Below are positions 35,106 through 45,202 of a stretch of DNA of 64,000 nt, in pieces (the first letter of the stretch is position 1; each line of letters opens with the position of its first letter). The notes beneath the pieces are model-generated. The model was not told the DNA's origin. It did no database searches and was given only the letters and a program-made list of their open reading frames with translations. The DNA lies in contig NC_030995.1 in assembly GCF_000149955.1 (NCBI RefSeq), positions 2,774,978 to 2,838,977 of the forward strand. The letters run 5' to 3'. This DNA is from Fusarium oxysporum f. sp. lycopersici 4287 (lineage: Eukaryota > Ascomycota > Sordariomycetes > Hypocreales > Nectriaceae). The position numbers and the translations under genes were made by a program.

Positions 35106-35645
35106 TTGTAGGTGGTTACCTCGAAATCCCCATGGTATGCCAGAGTGGCCATTCGCATTTTGGGAGGGCTGGAACGGAAAGTAAAGGTGTTTGCATGTGC
35201 CGTGTCCTTGTTGGGAGGTTGAGGGTTCGTCCAAGGCATCAGGCTTTCTATGTAAGACGTGGGTCGACCGAATAGTCTGGGTTGGACTGTTACACTCTGG
35301 GGCCGACACCGTGGGAGTCGAGGGGGGAGGCGGTACTTGTGTAGTATATTGAGTCAAGGGATTTTCTTGTGACGAGGCGTCTCGGTGGAGGGTAGGTTCC
35401 TGAGCACACTCTATGATGTTGTTATCATTTTTGTCAGTGTTACGAAGGTCGGGGGTTTTGAAGCATTGAGGTGGCAGGATTTGCCCCCTCCGATAACGAT
35501 CGCGTCTGGACTCTCGGAGTTCACAGGGAATGCCTTGGTCTTTGCAGTTCTGACAAGGCCGAGTCTCGACGACATTGCATCGAACACGGCGAGAGTTGCA
35601 TGCGTAACATGCCTGATGTGCTCTTGATTTAATACTTGGCTTCAT
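35106..35645 (-). pseudogene. Zn2Cys6 transcription factor, 3'-truncated by the transposon
   Basis: The N-terminal part of a zinc-cluster regulator: ATG at 35645, then ACYACNSRRVRCNVVETRPCQNCKDQGIPC with spacing C-x2-C-x6-C-x7-C-x2-C-x6-C and an Arg-rich linker (RESRRDRYRRGQ). A Pro/Ser/Thr-rich linker follows. The frame enters the inverted repeat at about 35100 and stops 16 codons later in the element. The middle-homology region and activation domain, usually hundreds of residues, are absent and were not found on the far side, where a PLP-enzyme fragment begins instead. A transcript could still encode an isolated DNA-binding domain of about 180 residues; that is speculation. Confidence 0.78.
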
Positions 35646-36326
35646 GGTGGAATGCTTGAGACGAAAGGTATATTTGGAAAGGGGGTCGGTTGAGAGAAGC
35701 AGGATTCAGTCAACATGCCCGCCTTCTAACTACATGCTATCGGCTTTTACAGCCCTCTGTGGAGTCAGGATGAGTATTTGGACCAATCAAAGCAATAATA
35801 CCAGCTGCACTCGCTTAGATTACTTGAATTGTTAGTTAAATTGTCTTAGCTTATCTGTGCCTGTAGTCTCTTGAATAAGTATCTTGTACTTAGGACTCGT
35901 CGATGAAACGGCTCCAAATATATAATAAAGAACGAGATCGCTCCGCCGATTGCTCCGCCGCCAGAATGGCGGTAATATAATTTCTATTTCAAACCCTGCA
36001 TACAAATACCGATACTAGTTTACAAACCATGATATACTCCCGCACGCACTTTGAATTGTAGGTCGAACTTGTAGATACAGGTCGAATATTTACACAACTT
36101 ACCATCTTCGCTCTGTTAATCTCGGTCTCGATTTAGAAATGACATATTGTCACAAATTGATTTATCATTTTATATTGTCCTTCAATTTCGCTTGGAACCG
36201 AATTGTATGTAGCAAAGTTATCTAGTAAGGCTAAAGATAAGGTTTGCAAGCGATCAAGAAAGGTATATAAAACTGAACAGAAGTTCGTGAAATATCTCCG
36301 GTAGCGATAATGATACATTCCACATC
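35646..36326. other. Intergenic, no gene seen
   Basis: About 680 bp between the truncated regulator and the 3' end of the next gene, moderately AT-rich near 35840-36330. Nothing else is recognised. Confidence 0.55.
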
Positions 36327-37280
36327 CTAATGCTGCACATCAGTAGCAGGAATCTCAAGTGTGGTGAATTCCCAAGTCTTTCCACCATCTGGAGTAGACA
36401 TATCTCCCCCAGTCGCACCTTGATCCCAACCTCCAGTCTGGCCAAAACTGGCATCGGCTGTGCTCAGTACAATGGAAACATCCTCCCAGCCTGTATCTTT
36501 ACGTTAGTCTGGCTTAGATAGCTAATAATACAAAGGAGCCTCACTATGGGCCGGAGCAGTAGAGCAAGTGCCTGCAGCACATTCGATAGAAATGTAGAAG
36601 ATTTCTCCGTGTTCTCCCTTACCTATGGTGGCTTGTTAGCATCGTGTCATGGAGGATTCCACCTCGAACATACTAGTTGAAACAGTGGAAACGAGCTCAT
36701 CGTCGATGTAGAGGTTCTGATCCCACATCTGGGTTTTGGAGTTGAGTTTATCGAAAGGTAAGTTAGCCGGATGTTCGATAACAGTTCTGACCTTGTCACC
36801 TACAGTGAGTCTTGACTCGGGATCCGGGGGTTGCCTTGACAGGGGTGCCGTTTTTGGCCTCGGAGCCTTGAATCTACGCGTTAATACGGGCACTCGAGCT
36901 GGATAGGTTGGAAGATCAATGTACTTACCAATCAGTGCATATGCAAAGTTGCACCACTTGTTCCCAAGATTCGAACAGTATCCGAGGCTTGGAAGTCTTA
37001 GCTAGCTGTTTCGTGACAAACATATTTACGGCTTGGTGCATTACCCTTCAGGCGAGTTCTGAGTAACTCCCTGCAAAAATGACGCTTCGTTTTGCATCAT
37101 AATAGCGCTCCAAAGAGCAACGTCGCCATTGTTTGATAGAGGGACATCTCCTAGCACAAGCGTTGCTGAAGCTTCTTGGATGTAGGCATCAGCCTTGGCA
37201 AAAAGAGTAACAACATCGAGGTTAGCGACTGCTGGTTGGAGAAGTGCTGCGAGAGCGCTGATAGTCTTGAAGGTCTTCAT
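36327..37280 (-). pseudogene. Secreted Cys-containing protein, single-base frameshift
   Basis: A predicted secreted protein of unknown function. Five exons on the minus strand: 37280-37045, 36987-36929, 36866-36674, 36622-36545 and 36490-36327. The N-terminus MKTFKTISALAALLQPAVA is a signal peptide. Exon 2 gives GYCSNLGNKWCNFAYALIG; exons 3-5 give TVGDKVRTVIEHPANLPF, YISIECAAGTCSTAPAHS and a Gly-rich end DQGATGGDMSTPDGGKTWEF. Every splice joins cleanly, but exon 3 changes frame at a run of five C residues (36826-36830), and the summed exon length is 730 nt, one over a multiple of three. So one base appears inserted. Either the gene is dead or the assembly has a homopolymer error. No family name recognised. 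Confidence 0.65.
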
Positions 37281-38190
37281 CTTGGCGGTTATCCAGTGGT
37301 GCTCAGGCGTAGGTAAGGTAAGAAAAGGCCAGTGAGGTGTCATAACTTATAAAGGGTTGTTAGAAGCTGACCAGGTGGAGAACTGCTATTAGCCGCTACT
37401 CAGCAACCACAAACTGACATTGCTAGAAAGGGGTAACATATGATCTGTGCTGGGAACTAGTTATACATTTATTAAAAGGGCCCCACTGGAATAATCAAGG
37501 TGCAACTTGACTTGATTTCGAAACTGAAGTCCACCAATTGATGCCCATCCCTCTTCTTTTACGGTCCAGATACTCCGGCATCCTAGCTCATCAGTTGCGG
37601 ACGGGGAATACATGTCTCTACTTTTAACTGATCAGGCTCGTGATTCCGTTTATCGCCTTCTTCAATTTAGCTTACCGCTAGTTCTCGGTTTGGCAGGCCT
37701 GAAACACGCGATAGGTTGGCCATCTGAGATGTGGCAAAAGGTTTGTAGTCTCGCTACTGGTAAAGCATTGTTGGTAGTCTAGCAATAAATCGGTGAATCA
37801 AGAGTTTAGATGTAGGAGGGTCTAGTGCGGCCCATGCTTATCATGCCTGTCATTGGAAAGCGCTCGTATTTCCACTGATACGCTAGGGAAATCACAGGGT
37901 CCTGTGCAAACTCGGACTGCAGGCTCTCTCTTCTGAAACATATCAAATTATTCCACTAATCAGATTCGAGAAGATGAGTGCATCCTGTGATTCGGCAAGA
38001 AAAGTCAATACAAATCAAATACAAGGGTTCTTCCAGATAAACGCTTCAACTCGAGCCTCCTCACTTCAATTTCATATTCACTTCCTACTCTCTTTCATGT
38101 TCGTACCTCTGACTTGGATTGCCTGGTCTTAATCAGCATACTTGACTTTAAAATCATTTCATCGTCTGACATATTGCCCAACCAAACAAC
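37281..38190. other. Divergent promoter region
   Basis: About 900 bp between two divergent secreted-protein genes, both with signal peptides. The last 150 bp before 38191 are C/T-rich, as is common before fungal starts. No motif or gene is recognised. Confidence 0.55.
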
Positions 38191-38715
38191 ATGTTATTTT
38201 TTCATCTTGCTGCTGTCATCGCTTGCCTGCCCGCTGTCTCAGCCCAGTGGACTTGGACGATCGTAAAGGATGATAATCCTAATAACGAAGCGGTCGAGGC
38301 GTATGAGCTCATCGAAAAGGCTGTGAAAGCTGCTACCGCCCGTTACTCCCGTTTCACCAACGCCTCCAAAGCCCTCACCCTTTCCTACTATCCCAACATC
38401 CCTACTGCCGATGGCAACTACAACGGAGAAATCCGATACGGCAGCACTCCCTATATGAACGAGTTCACCACTATGCACGAAATCTCTCACACCCTTGGCA
38501 TCGGCCAAACAGCTAATTTCGAGACCAATTGCGCCGAGAACAATTGGCCTACGGCAAACGCTCTTCTCGAATCATGGGATGGCGAAGGGACCAGAATTGT
38601 TTGCGACAATGGCCACATCACTCCATACGGTATGAACTACCAGGATGAATGGGATGATCTTCATGCAGAGAGGCATGTGCGTCTTATCGACGCTATGCTG
38701 AAGGATGGCATGTAA
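38191..38715 (+). CDS. Small secreted zincin-like protein
   Basis: A 174-residue protein with a clear signal peptide (MLFFHLAAVIACLPAVSAQ, cleavage about 18-19). The motif MHEISHTLGIGQ at about 93-104 is an HExxHxxGxGQ zincin signature: two zinc-binding histidines, a catalytic Glu, and a Gly-rich turn as in metzincin-like enzymes, where the usual third ligand His/Asp is not at the expected place. Two Cys (in ETNCAEN and RIVCDNG) may form a disulfide. It has no propeptide and is much shorter than typical secreted metalloproteases. Intronless with good coding statistics. It may be a minimal metalloprotease or a non-peptidase member of a fungal secreted family. The call is moderate, catalysis unproven. 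Confidence 0.75.
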   Translation: MLFFHLAAVIACLPAVSAQWTWTIVKDDNPNNEAVEAYELIEKAVKAATARYSRFTNASKALTLSYYPNIPTADGNYNGEIRYGSTPYMNEFTTMHEISHTLGIGQTANFETNCAENNWPTANALLESWDGEGTRIVCDNGHITPYGMNYQDEWDDLHAERHVRLIDAMLKDGM

Positions 38716-39657
38716 ATAAGGGTTGGAGTAAAGTCTGTTTTAGCATATCTCGCAGGACAGGGAGGCATTAGGGATAGAGTTTAGTATTTATAGTTTGAAT
38801 TTGCAAAGTATTAGTAGAATCTATACTAATATACTTTTTCAAAAGTTGGAAATAATATATATTTTTTAAATTATATAACTTAATATTAAGTATAAAATAT
38901 ATTAAAGTTGGACTTATAAGATTTATAGTAAAATAAAGTAATTTTACTTAATTTTACATTTTTAATTTGTTTTAAAGGAATTATTTTAGCTTTGTCTTAT
39001 TTTATAATTTAAAAATTAAATAATAATAACTAGAATTAATAGTCTTTAAATACTTTTAAACTAGTATTAATATAAAAAAGAAAGTAGGAGTTTAAACAAA
39101 AGGCTGGTAAAGTTATTAAAATAGGAAATAGAAATTCATCTTACTAATTAACTAAGTAGCTATAGTTAAAATTATAAAAATTTAGTATATAATAAATAAA
39201 TCCTTTTTATAATCTACTAAATAAATAATTTATATATTTATATAAATTTAATTAGGCTTTATTAAAATAGAGTTACTAAAATATATTAATTATTTCATTA
39301 ATTTATATAGTAAGGAAGGAATAGTAGTGAAAGTAATATCAACTTGGTAGTCTTACCTCCTTTACTACTTGTATAATTGTTTTAGTAACTAAGCTAAGAA
39401 AGGAAGAATGCAACCTTAATTCGAGATGCAACGTATGCTCGGTATATGGAAGACTATTGCCAGGGCATTAAGCTACTTAAATCAGATCGTAATTAGGCTC
39501 AGTTATATTTAGCCTAAGTGGAAGATTTAAATATAGCAGTAAAGTATGCTTGGTGGACAAGCTTTTAAACCAAGACTTGAGAACCTTTTCATCTTATATA
39601 TAGTACGTTTCTATATTCTGTACTGTGTTTCCATATTCTACTGCTTTGCCAATAGCC
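38716..39657. other. AT-rich island and GH43 promoter
   Basis: From about 38780 to 39400 the sequence is extremely AT-rich, dominated by TA, TTTA and ATA runs with no long open frame; this looks like an ancient RIP-mutated repeat without legible ends. The remaining 250 bp is the GH43 promoter. Confidence 0.65.
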
Positions 39658-41424
39658 ATGGTTTTCATGCCCAATCTCTCGATCTTGATCACATTTGCTT
39701 GGTGGATCACTTGCTGTAGTTCTAGTGAGCCGCATCTTCGGCTGGCGGCCTATGTGAACCCGATCTTTCCTGGGTGGCATTCAGATCCCTCATGCGTTCA
39801 TGTGAAAGAAAGTTTCTTTTGCGTAACGTCAACATTCATGACCTTTCCTGGTCTTCCAGTTTATACCTCGCGCGATTTGGTAACTTGGAACCTTGCCAGC
39901 CATGTTTGGAATCGCGAATCTCAACTTCCTGGCCTCAGCTGGAGAACACCAGGCCAGGCAAATGGAATGTATGCCGCTACCATCCGTCACCACGAGGGCG
40001 TCTACTATGTGGTTTGCGCCTACCTTGGGTTGTCAGATAAGCCCATGGGTGTCCTTTTCAATACTACCAACCCTCTCAGGAGCAGCCAGTGGAGCGATCC
40101 GATCATCCTAGATCTCAGCGAAATTGACCCAGACCTCTTCTGGGATGATGATGGCAAAACATACCTTACTACTGCCGGTATCACCCTTCAGGAAATAAAT
40201 CTCGAAACTGGCCAACTTGGGGAAGCATCCAATATTTGGAATGGAACTTCTAACGAGTGGCCCGAGGGACCTCACATCTACAAAAAGGATGGATGGTATT
40301 ATCTCTTAATTGCCGAAGGTGGAACAAGCCAGAAGCACGCCGTATCCATAAGTCGGTCTAAAGAAATTAAAGGGCCCTATACGGCATACGAGCGCAATCC
40401 CATACTTACCAATCGAGATACGACCGAATACTTTCAGAGTGTTGGCCACGCAGATTTGTTCAAGGACTCAAATGAAAATTGGTGGGGGTTGTGCCTCGCA
40501 ATTCGATCAGGGCCCTCTTATGAGTACATGCCAATGGGTCGAGAGGCTGTTCTCTTTAACGTAACCTGGAATACAGAAGAATGGCCGAAACTGGAACCCA
40601 TTCGTGGCCGAATGCCCCCAGCTCCATTACCTAGATTGGGCTCGCCAGCTTCGAATAAAGGACCTAATGTTTCCGGGAATGATCGATTTGACTTTACAAA
40701 AGTTACCAAAATCCCATCCAGCTTTGTTCACCATCGTGTGCCACCGCAAAATGCCTTTTTGTTGTCTAATAGAGGCTTAAAAGTCCGCCCTAGTCGAGCC
40801 AATCTCACAGGAGACTCCTTGTCAACTGAAGCAGAGCTCACTGGACAAAATGGCCTCAGTCTCGTTGGCCGGAGACAGTCACATACCCTGTTCAATTTCT
40901 CGATTGACATTGACTTCTGGCCGCGTTTGATAGGGCAGGAATCAGGTTTGACTGTGTTCAGAACACAACTGGAACATATAGACCTCAGCTTAGTACGCGT
41001 ACCGACGACAAGGACCATTAATTCTTTCTCCAATGTTGTTTTTCGACTCAGTGGAGTGAGTCCCAGCAGAAATATTACGACACACCTTACACCAGTACCG
41101 AAGGGCTGGGAGAAGACCACAATCAGACTGGAAGTCTCATCGCCCGATGACTCTAAATACGTCTTTACTGCTAGGTCAATGGCAGCGCTTGGGCCGCGGG
41201 TGGTAATCGGAACTGTTACCACATCAGCTGTAAGTGGCCGTGGTGGTAGTGGGTTCTTTGTTGGATCTATCTTGGGTGCATTTTCCAGTTGTAATGGAGC
41301 AGGTTTCGGCAAAGAGTGCCCTCAGGGTGGAGACTTGCTGATCAAGACATGGGTTTACACTGGTGTTGGTCAGAAGATCTCATCCGTCGAAATCATTCCC
41401 ATGAGTGGTCCTACCTCCTACTAA
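39658..41424 (+). CDS. Secreted GH43 beta-xylosidase / alpha-arabinofuranosidase
   Basis: Glycoside hydrolase family 43, an inverting five-bladed beta-propeller enzyme acting on arabinose- or xylose-containing side chains. Single exon, 588 residues from the ATG at 39658, with a hydrophobic signal sequence (MPNLSILITFAWWITCC). The three catalytic acids are visible: base Asp about 43 in FPGWHSDPSC, pKa-modulating Asp about 157-159 in EIDPDLFWDDDG, and acid Glu about 203 in EWPEGPHIYKKDGWYYLLIAEGG. The C-terminal half (from about 370) is a beta-sandwich typical of GH43 beta-xylosidases (concanavalin-like). First gene of a run of four glycoside hydrolases. Specificity between xylosidase and arabinofuranosidase cannot be told from sequence. 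Confidence 0.92.
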   Translation: MVFMPNLSILITFAWWITCCSSSEPHLRLAAYVNPIFPGWHSDPSCVHVKESFFCVTSTFMTFPGLPVYTSRDLVTWNLASHVWNRESQLPGLSWRTPGQANGMYAATIRHHEGVYYVVCAYLGLSDKPMGVLFNTTNPLRSSQWSDPIILDLSEIDPDLFWDDDGKTYLTTAGITLQEINLETGQLGEASNIWNGTSNEWPEGPHIYKKDGWYYLLIAEGGTSQKHAVSISRSKEIKGPYTAYERNPILTNRDTTEYFQSVGHADLFKDSNENWWGLCLAIRSGPSYEYMPMGREAVLFNVTWNTEEWPKLEPIRGRMPPAPLPRLGSPASNKGPNVSGNDRFDFTKVTKIPSSFVHHRVPPQNAFLLSNRGLKVRPSRANLTGDSLSTEAELTGQNGLSLVGRRQSHTLFNFSIDIDFWPRLIGQESGLTVFRTQLEHIDLSLVRVPTTRTINSFSNVVFRLSGVSPSRNITTHLTPVPKGWEKTTIRLEVSSPDDSKYVFTARSMAALGPRVVIGTVTTSAVSGRGGSGFFVGSILGAFSSCNGAGFGKECPQGGDLLIKTWVYTGVGQKISSVEIIPMSGPTSY

Positions 41425-42323
41425 CTTACGAACATCAAATCCTTCCAGACTACTTGATAAATGTTTGCAACTTGAATATACTATTGCCCAAAGCCCTGGG
41501 GTTCACTATCAGCTATCGTCCACCAGAAATGCCGTTGCTGTTAAGCCTGTTAGCTAGAGCCATTGAATAATCAACTTATCTACAATATTTTACCTTATCT
41601 GTTAGGAGTATTGACCTTGACCTTGTTGAGAGTGTTGAGAAACTTGTCCCCTCCTACAGAACGGTGGGACTGATGTTTGTCGCCTAATGACTCGGGCTTG
41701 TTCTGGACATTATCGGAACTCGATGGAACGTCCCATATCTTGGTAACATAATTTTCAGTCAAGAACAAGATACAAACCCCTAATTCATTGTTTACATACG
41801 CGTATAGACCTGACCGTCCAATTTAGCCTGTGCTGGGTGCTATTTTCCCGCCTGCATTACCCACAGGTGGAATGTTACGTAGCGTGCCAGTCAATTTCGA
41901 GGAAGGTCACTTCGGATAAGATACCCTAAATCGGCTTTAGCGTCTCGTATAAGATACGATAAAACGGACCCCTTGTAATGTGTTACGTTAAAATGCACAT
42001 CTCCACTACGCCCGTGTAACTACACTAAAAACCTGAGGAAATTTTCAAGGTTACGCCTGTACCGTAAAAGTAACAAGAAGATTGGAAGATAACATAAAGT
42101 GAATGTAGGAAATCACAGCCCATTATGGCATGCGTAGAGGATAACGTCACTCGATCAGTCAACGTTGCATGGGATTGTGCCTTAACGAGATGAGGTCCTG
42201 CTCGTGATCACACATTTTCGCAGTATTTAATTCGTAGCTACATGTAGAATCACATCCTGCTCAAGAGTTTCATTCGAAGGCCGAATAAATAGTAAATCTT
42301 TCAACCCAATATCACGCCACGGA
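41425..42323. other. Intergenic, promoter of the GH20 gene
   Basis: No gene in 900 bp. ATAAGATAC occurs twice (near 41918 and 41950), the second as part of the palindrome at 41946-41958. Confidence 0.6.
41946..41958. promoter_or_regulatory. CGTAT-N3-ATACG palindrome, GH20 promoter
   Basis: CGTATAAGATACG, a perfect 5+3+5 inverted repeat 366 bp before the GH20 ATG. The same palindrome with a different spacer lies upstream of the GH35 gene. Confidence 0.5.
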
Positions 42324-44610
42324 ATGTGGACCCTATCACTGAGCCAATGGCTCGTCATTTTGTTGATGACTTCAGTAGGTGAGCTATTCCTATTTCGCAA
42401 CGGCAAAGACTTGTATCTGACAAGTGTATCAGAATGTAATCGAATATTGACCATCCCATCTGTTTCTTACCAGGATAGTCAAGATGGGTACTTCAATCTC
42501 GAAGACGTCAAGTCTATTGTGGTTGATAGTCGCTTTGCGACCTCAGTCGACAGAGATGGACACTCCCTTATCCCACCGACATTGGAGGAATTTGCCAGGA
42601 TCTTTTGCGAAGATTTGAGACCCATTCTAAATCGTAAACCTCGATTCGAATACGGAGCCAGGCCTAGAAAAGGTTCTATTTTTATAACGGTTGATAAGAG
42701 TCGAGAAAAATACCTGGATGCCGCCAAACGATACACCTCGGAAGGTTATTCGATCGAGACTAACAAAGACAGTGTCATAGTCAAAGGTGCCAGCCCTCTG
42801 GGAGCCTGGTGGGGAACTCGAACCATCTTGCAAGCTATGGCTCTGGAAGGCCACCTGCCGTACGGACATATTACTGATTCTCCTGGTTGGGTCGATAGGA
42901 GAGTTATGGTAGGTAACATGATTAGCTGCTTAATCATCGTTTTCTATAATTGCTATGATAGGTGAAATCGTTATTAACTTGTGCAAGCTTGATATAGGGA
43001 GGCACTATTACCCACCTGAGTTCCTGGCCGAGATGTGCTCCTATCTTTCTTTCTTCAAACAGAATCAGTTTCATCTCCATCTAAACGACAATCTCTTCAT
43101 CAATTTCGATCTTTATACGAGAAAGCAGGTACATGAACTGTACTCAGGCTTCAGGTTGAACTCGGCAAATCCCGCACTTGCTGGTTTGGCATCACCCGTC
43201 AACGAATCGTATACTCATGCCCAATTTGATTGGTTACAACAGAAGTGTGCCTCTAGGGGTGTTACTATAGTTCCTGAGATTGACACTCCAGCGCACTCCC
43301 TGGCTATCGCCAAGTGGAAACCCGGGATTGCATTGATCAATAATCCCTCCATGTTGAACATCAGTCATCCTGACACCATTCCCACCCTGAAGACCATTTG
43401 GAGGACGTTTCTTCCATGGTTCAAGACAAAGGTTATACATCTTGGAGCTGATGAGTACAACATAACCATGGTGTCTGAGTATAATAAGCTTGTTGATGAG
43501 ATGTACGACTTCATTTCAGGATCCGAAAAACAGGCTCGAGTCTGGGGAACATTTCCGCCCAGCAGAGGAGGTAAATATACCAAGGACATCACTATCCAGC
43601 ACTGGGCACCCTATGAGGACAATGCCTACTTTGACTTCATCATGAAGGGGTACAAGGTTCTCAACTCGGACTTCATGTTTTACATCAGTTCCAAGTGGCA
43701 TGGATATTTCGGTCAAACATTGAACAAAACCCTTATCTTTAGCGGCGATCCCAGCGGCGGACCCTTCGCCCCTCATATCTTTGACACAAAGAACGGGACG
43801 AACAACGCACCGCGTGATAGCCCGGGTGTCACGGGATACATCGCTGCGCAGTGGTCCGATTATGGTCCTTCAGCATCAACCTACCTGGAGGCGTACTACG
43901 CGTGGCGTAACGAACTACCAGCCTTGGCCGACAAGGTCTGGGGTGGAAATCTTCTGGAAGCAGAGTATGATTCTGTTTTCGAAAAGTTGATCCCCATCAT
44001 CCCAGGTCAAAACCTTGATAGGCGAGTTAAGTCTAACACCAGTCTCATCCTCGACTATCATTTCAGCAATGTACCCCCGGCCCGACCAAACCTCGTGCGA
44101 GACACTTCTGGCAATGGATACGACGCCGTAAACCATGGGTGTAAGATCCACGGGTCTGAGGTTTACATCTCATCAGACTGTTATCTGGAGACGCCGCTCA
44201 GCAGCAAGGGACGAAACTACACACTTTCATTTTGGGTCTACCCAGAATCTGCCAAACCTGGCGAACTGTTCTCCGGATTAGACTCTTCTCTGCATCTTGG
44301 ATATGGAACCAACCCCAACGTTACCCTCCTCAGTGGTAATAATGACTACTCTCTCAACTATTCGCTGCCCACTAAAGTCTGGACCCATGTACAGTTGTCC
44401 GGGCGCGGAGGCTCAACTCTTCTCACGGTGTTTGAGAAGAAAGTTAATAGGACGATGGAATTCTTAGTTGAGGTTAAACCCAACGGGGTATCGGGGAGCA
44501 ATGGCGTCATGTCGATCTGGAGACCGATTGCTATCGAAGCGCCGCTGAGAAGGATTGGTAAAGGCTTTATAGGAAGAATGAGGGATATCTCGCTCAGAGG
44601 GAGCAAATGA
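42324..44610 (+). CDS. Secreted GH20 beta-N-acetylhexosaminidase with LamG-like domain
   Basis: Glycoside hydrolase family 20, retaining by substrate-assisted catalysis, releasing terminal GlcNAc/GalNAc. Exons 42324-42908 and 42988-44610 give 735 residues. The acceptor at 42987 is chosen because it restores DRRVMLDIGRHYYPPEF, the conserved start of the GH20 barrel; the earlier acceptor leads to a stop. A signal peptide (MWTLSLSQWLVILLMTS) precedes a GH20b-like N-terminal domain (GASPLGAWWGTRTILQ). The catalytic Asp-Glu pair is in IHLGADEYN at about 349-350. From about 545 a concanavalin/LamG-like domain (TLSFWVYPES, WTHVQLSG) follows, unusual for a fungal hexosaminidase and possibly glycan-binding. 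Second gene of the hydrolase run. Confidence 0.92.
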
Positions 44611-45202
44611 TAATGAGTGGGCAATCGATGATGGGAGAAGGACTTTACGGCGTTGATAGGGCCTTCTTTTCTGGGCGTTGCGCTCCATAACATAGTATTT
44701 GTCAATCAACTTTCCAAAGCCAGTCAGCGTATTCCATCCCAGATAGTTACTATATAAAATACACAATGTATTAGCAACAACTGAGCTAGACCGCATTACT
44801 GTAGGTGAGCTTGGAGCAGCCGGGCATAGAGTATAATCATAAACAATGGAGGCACATAGATCGACTCATTTAAGGAAATAATTGGCTGTAGAGATAGCGG
44901 ATCTCTATTCTAATCTGGAGCTCCTGCGATATATCCCTACGCGCGGTGGTCAGTGGTGAGTTCTATGTCCAATATTCCACGTCAAGATCACATGGTCTGA
45001 CGTGTTCTACATAACTACCCAACACGCAAAGTCATGAGACATAGTTCGTAAGCCTTAGATCTTCTATCTTCAACAGACATAGGGGTTTGAAAATATGGTA
45101 CGTGCACCGTTATTGATTTATTTAGCTACCTTTACGCTGAACTTATCGACGGTACCTGATCGAGGAAATTGTTGCTCAATAAGCCATATGACCCGGAGGT
45201 CT
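44611..45202. other. Convergent 3' intergenic region
   Basis: About 590 bp between the GH20 (plus) and GH35 (minus) 3' ends. No gene seen. Confidence 0.6.
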
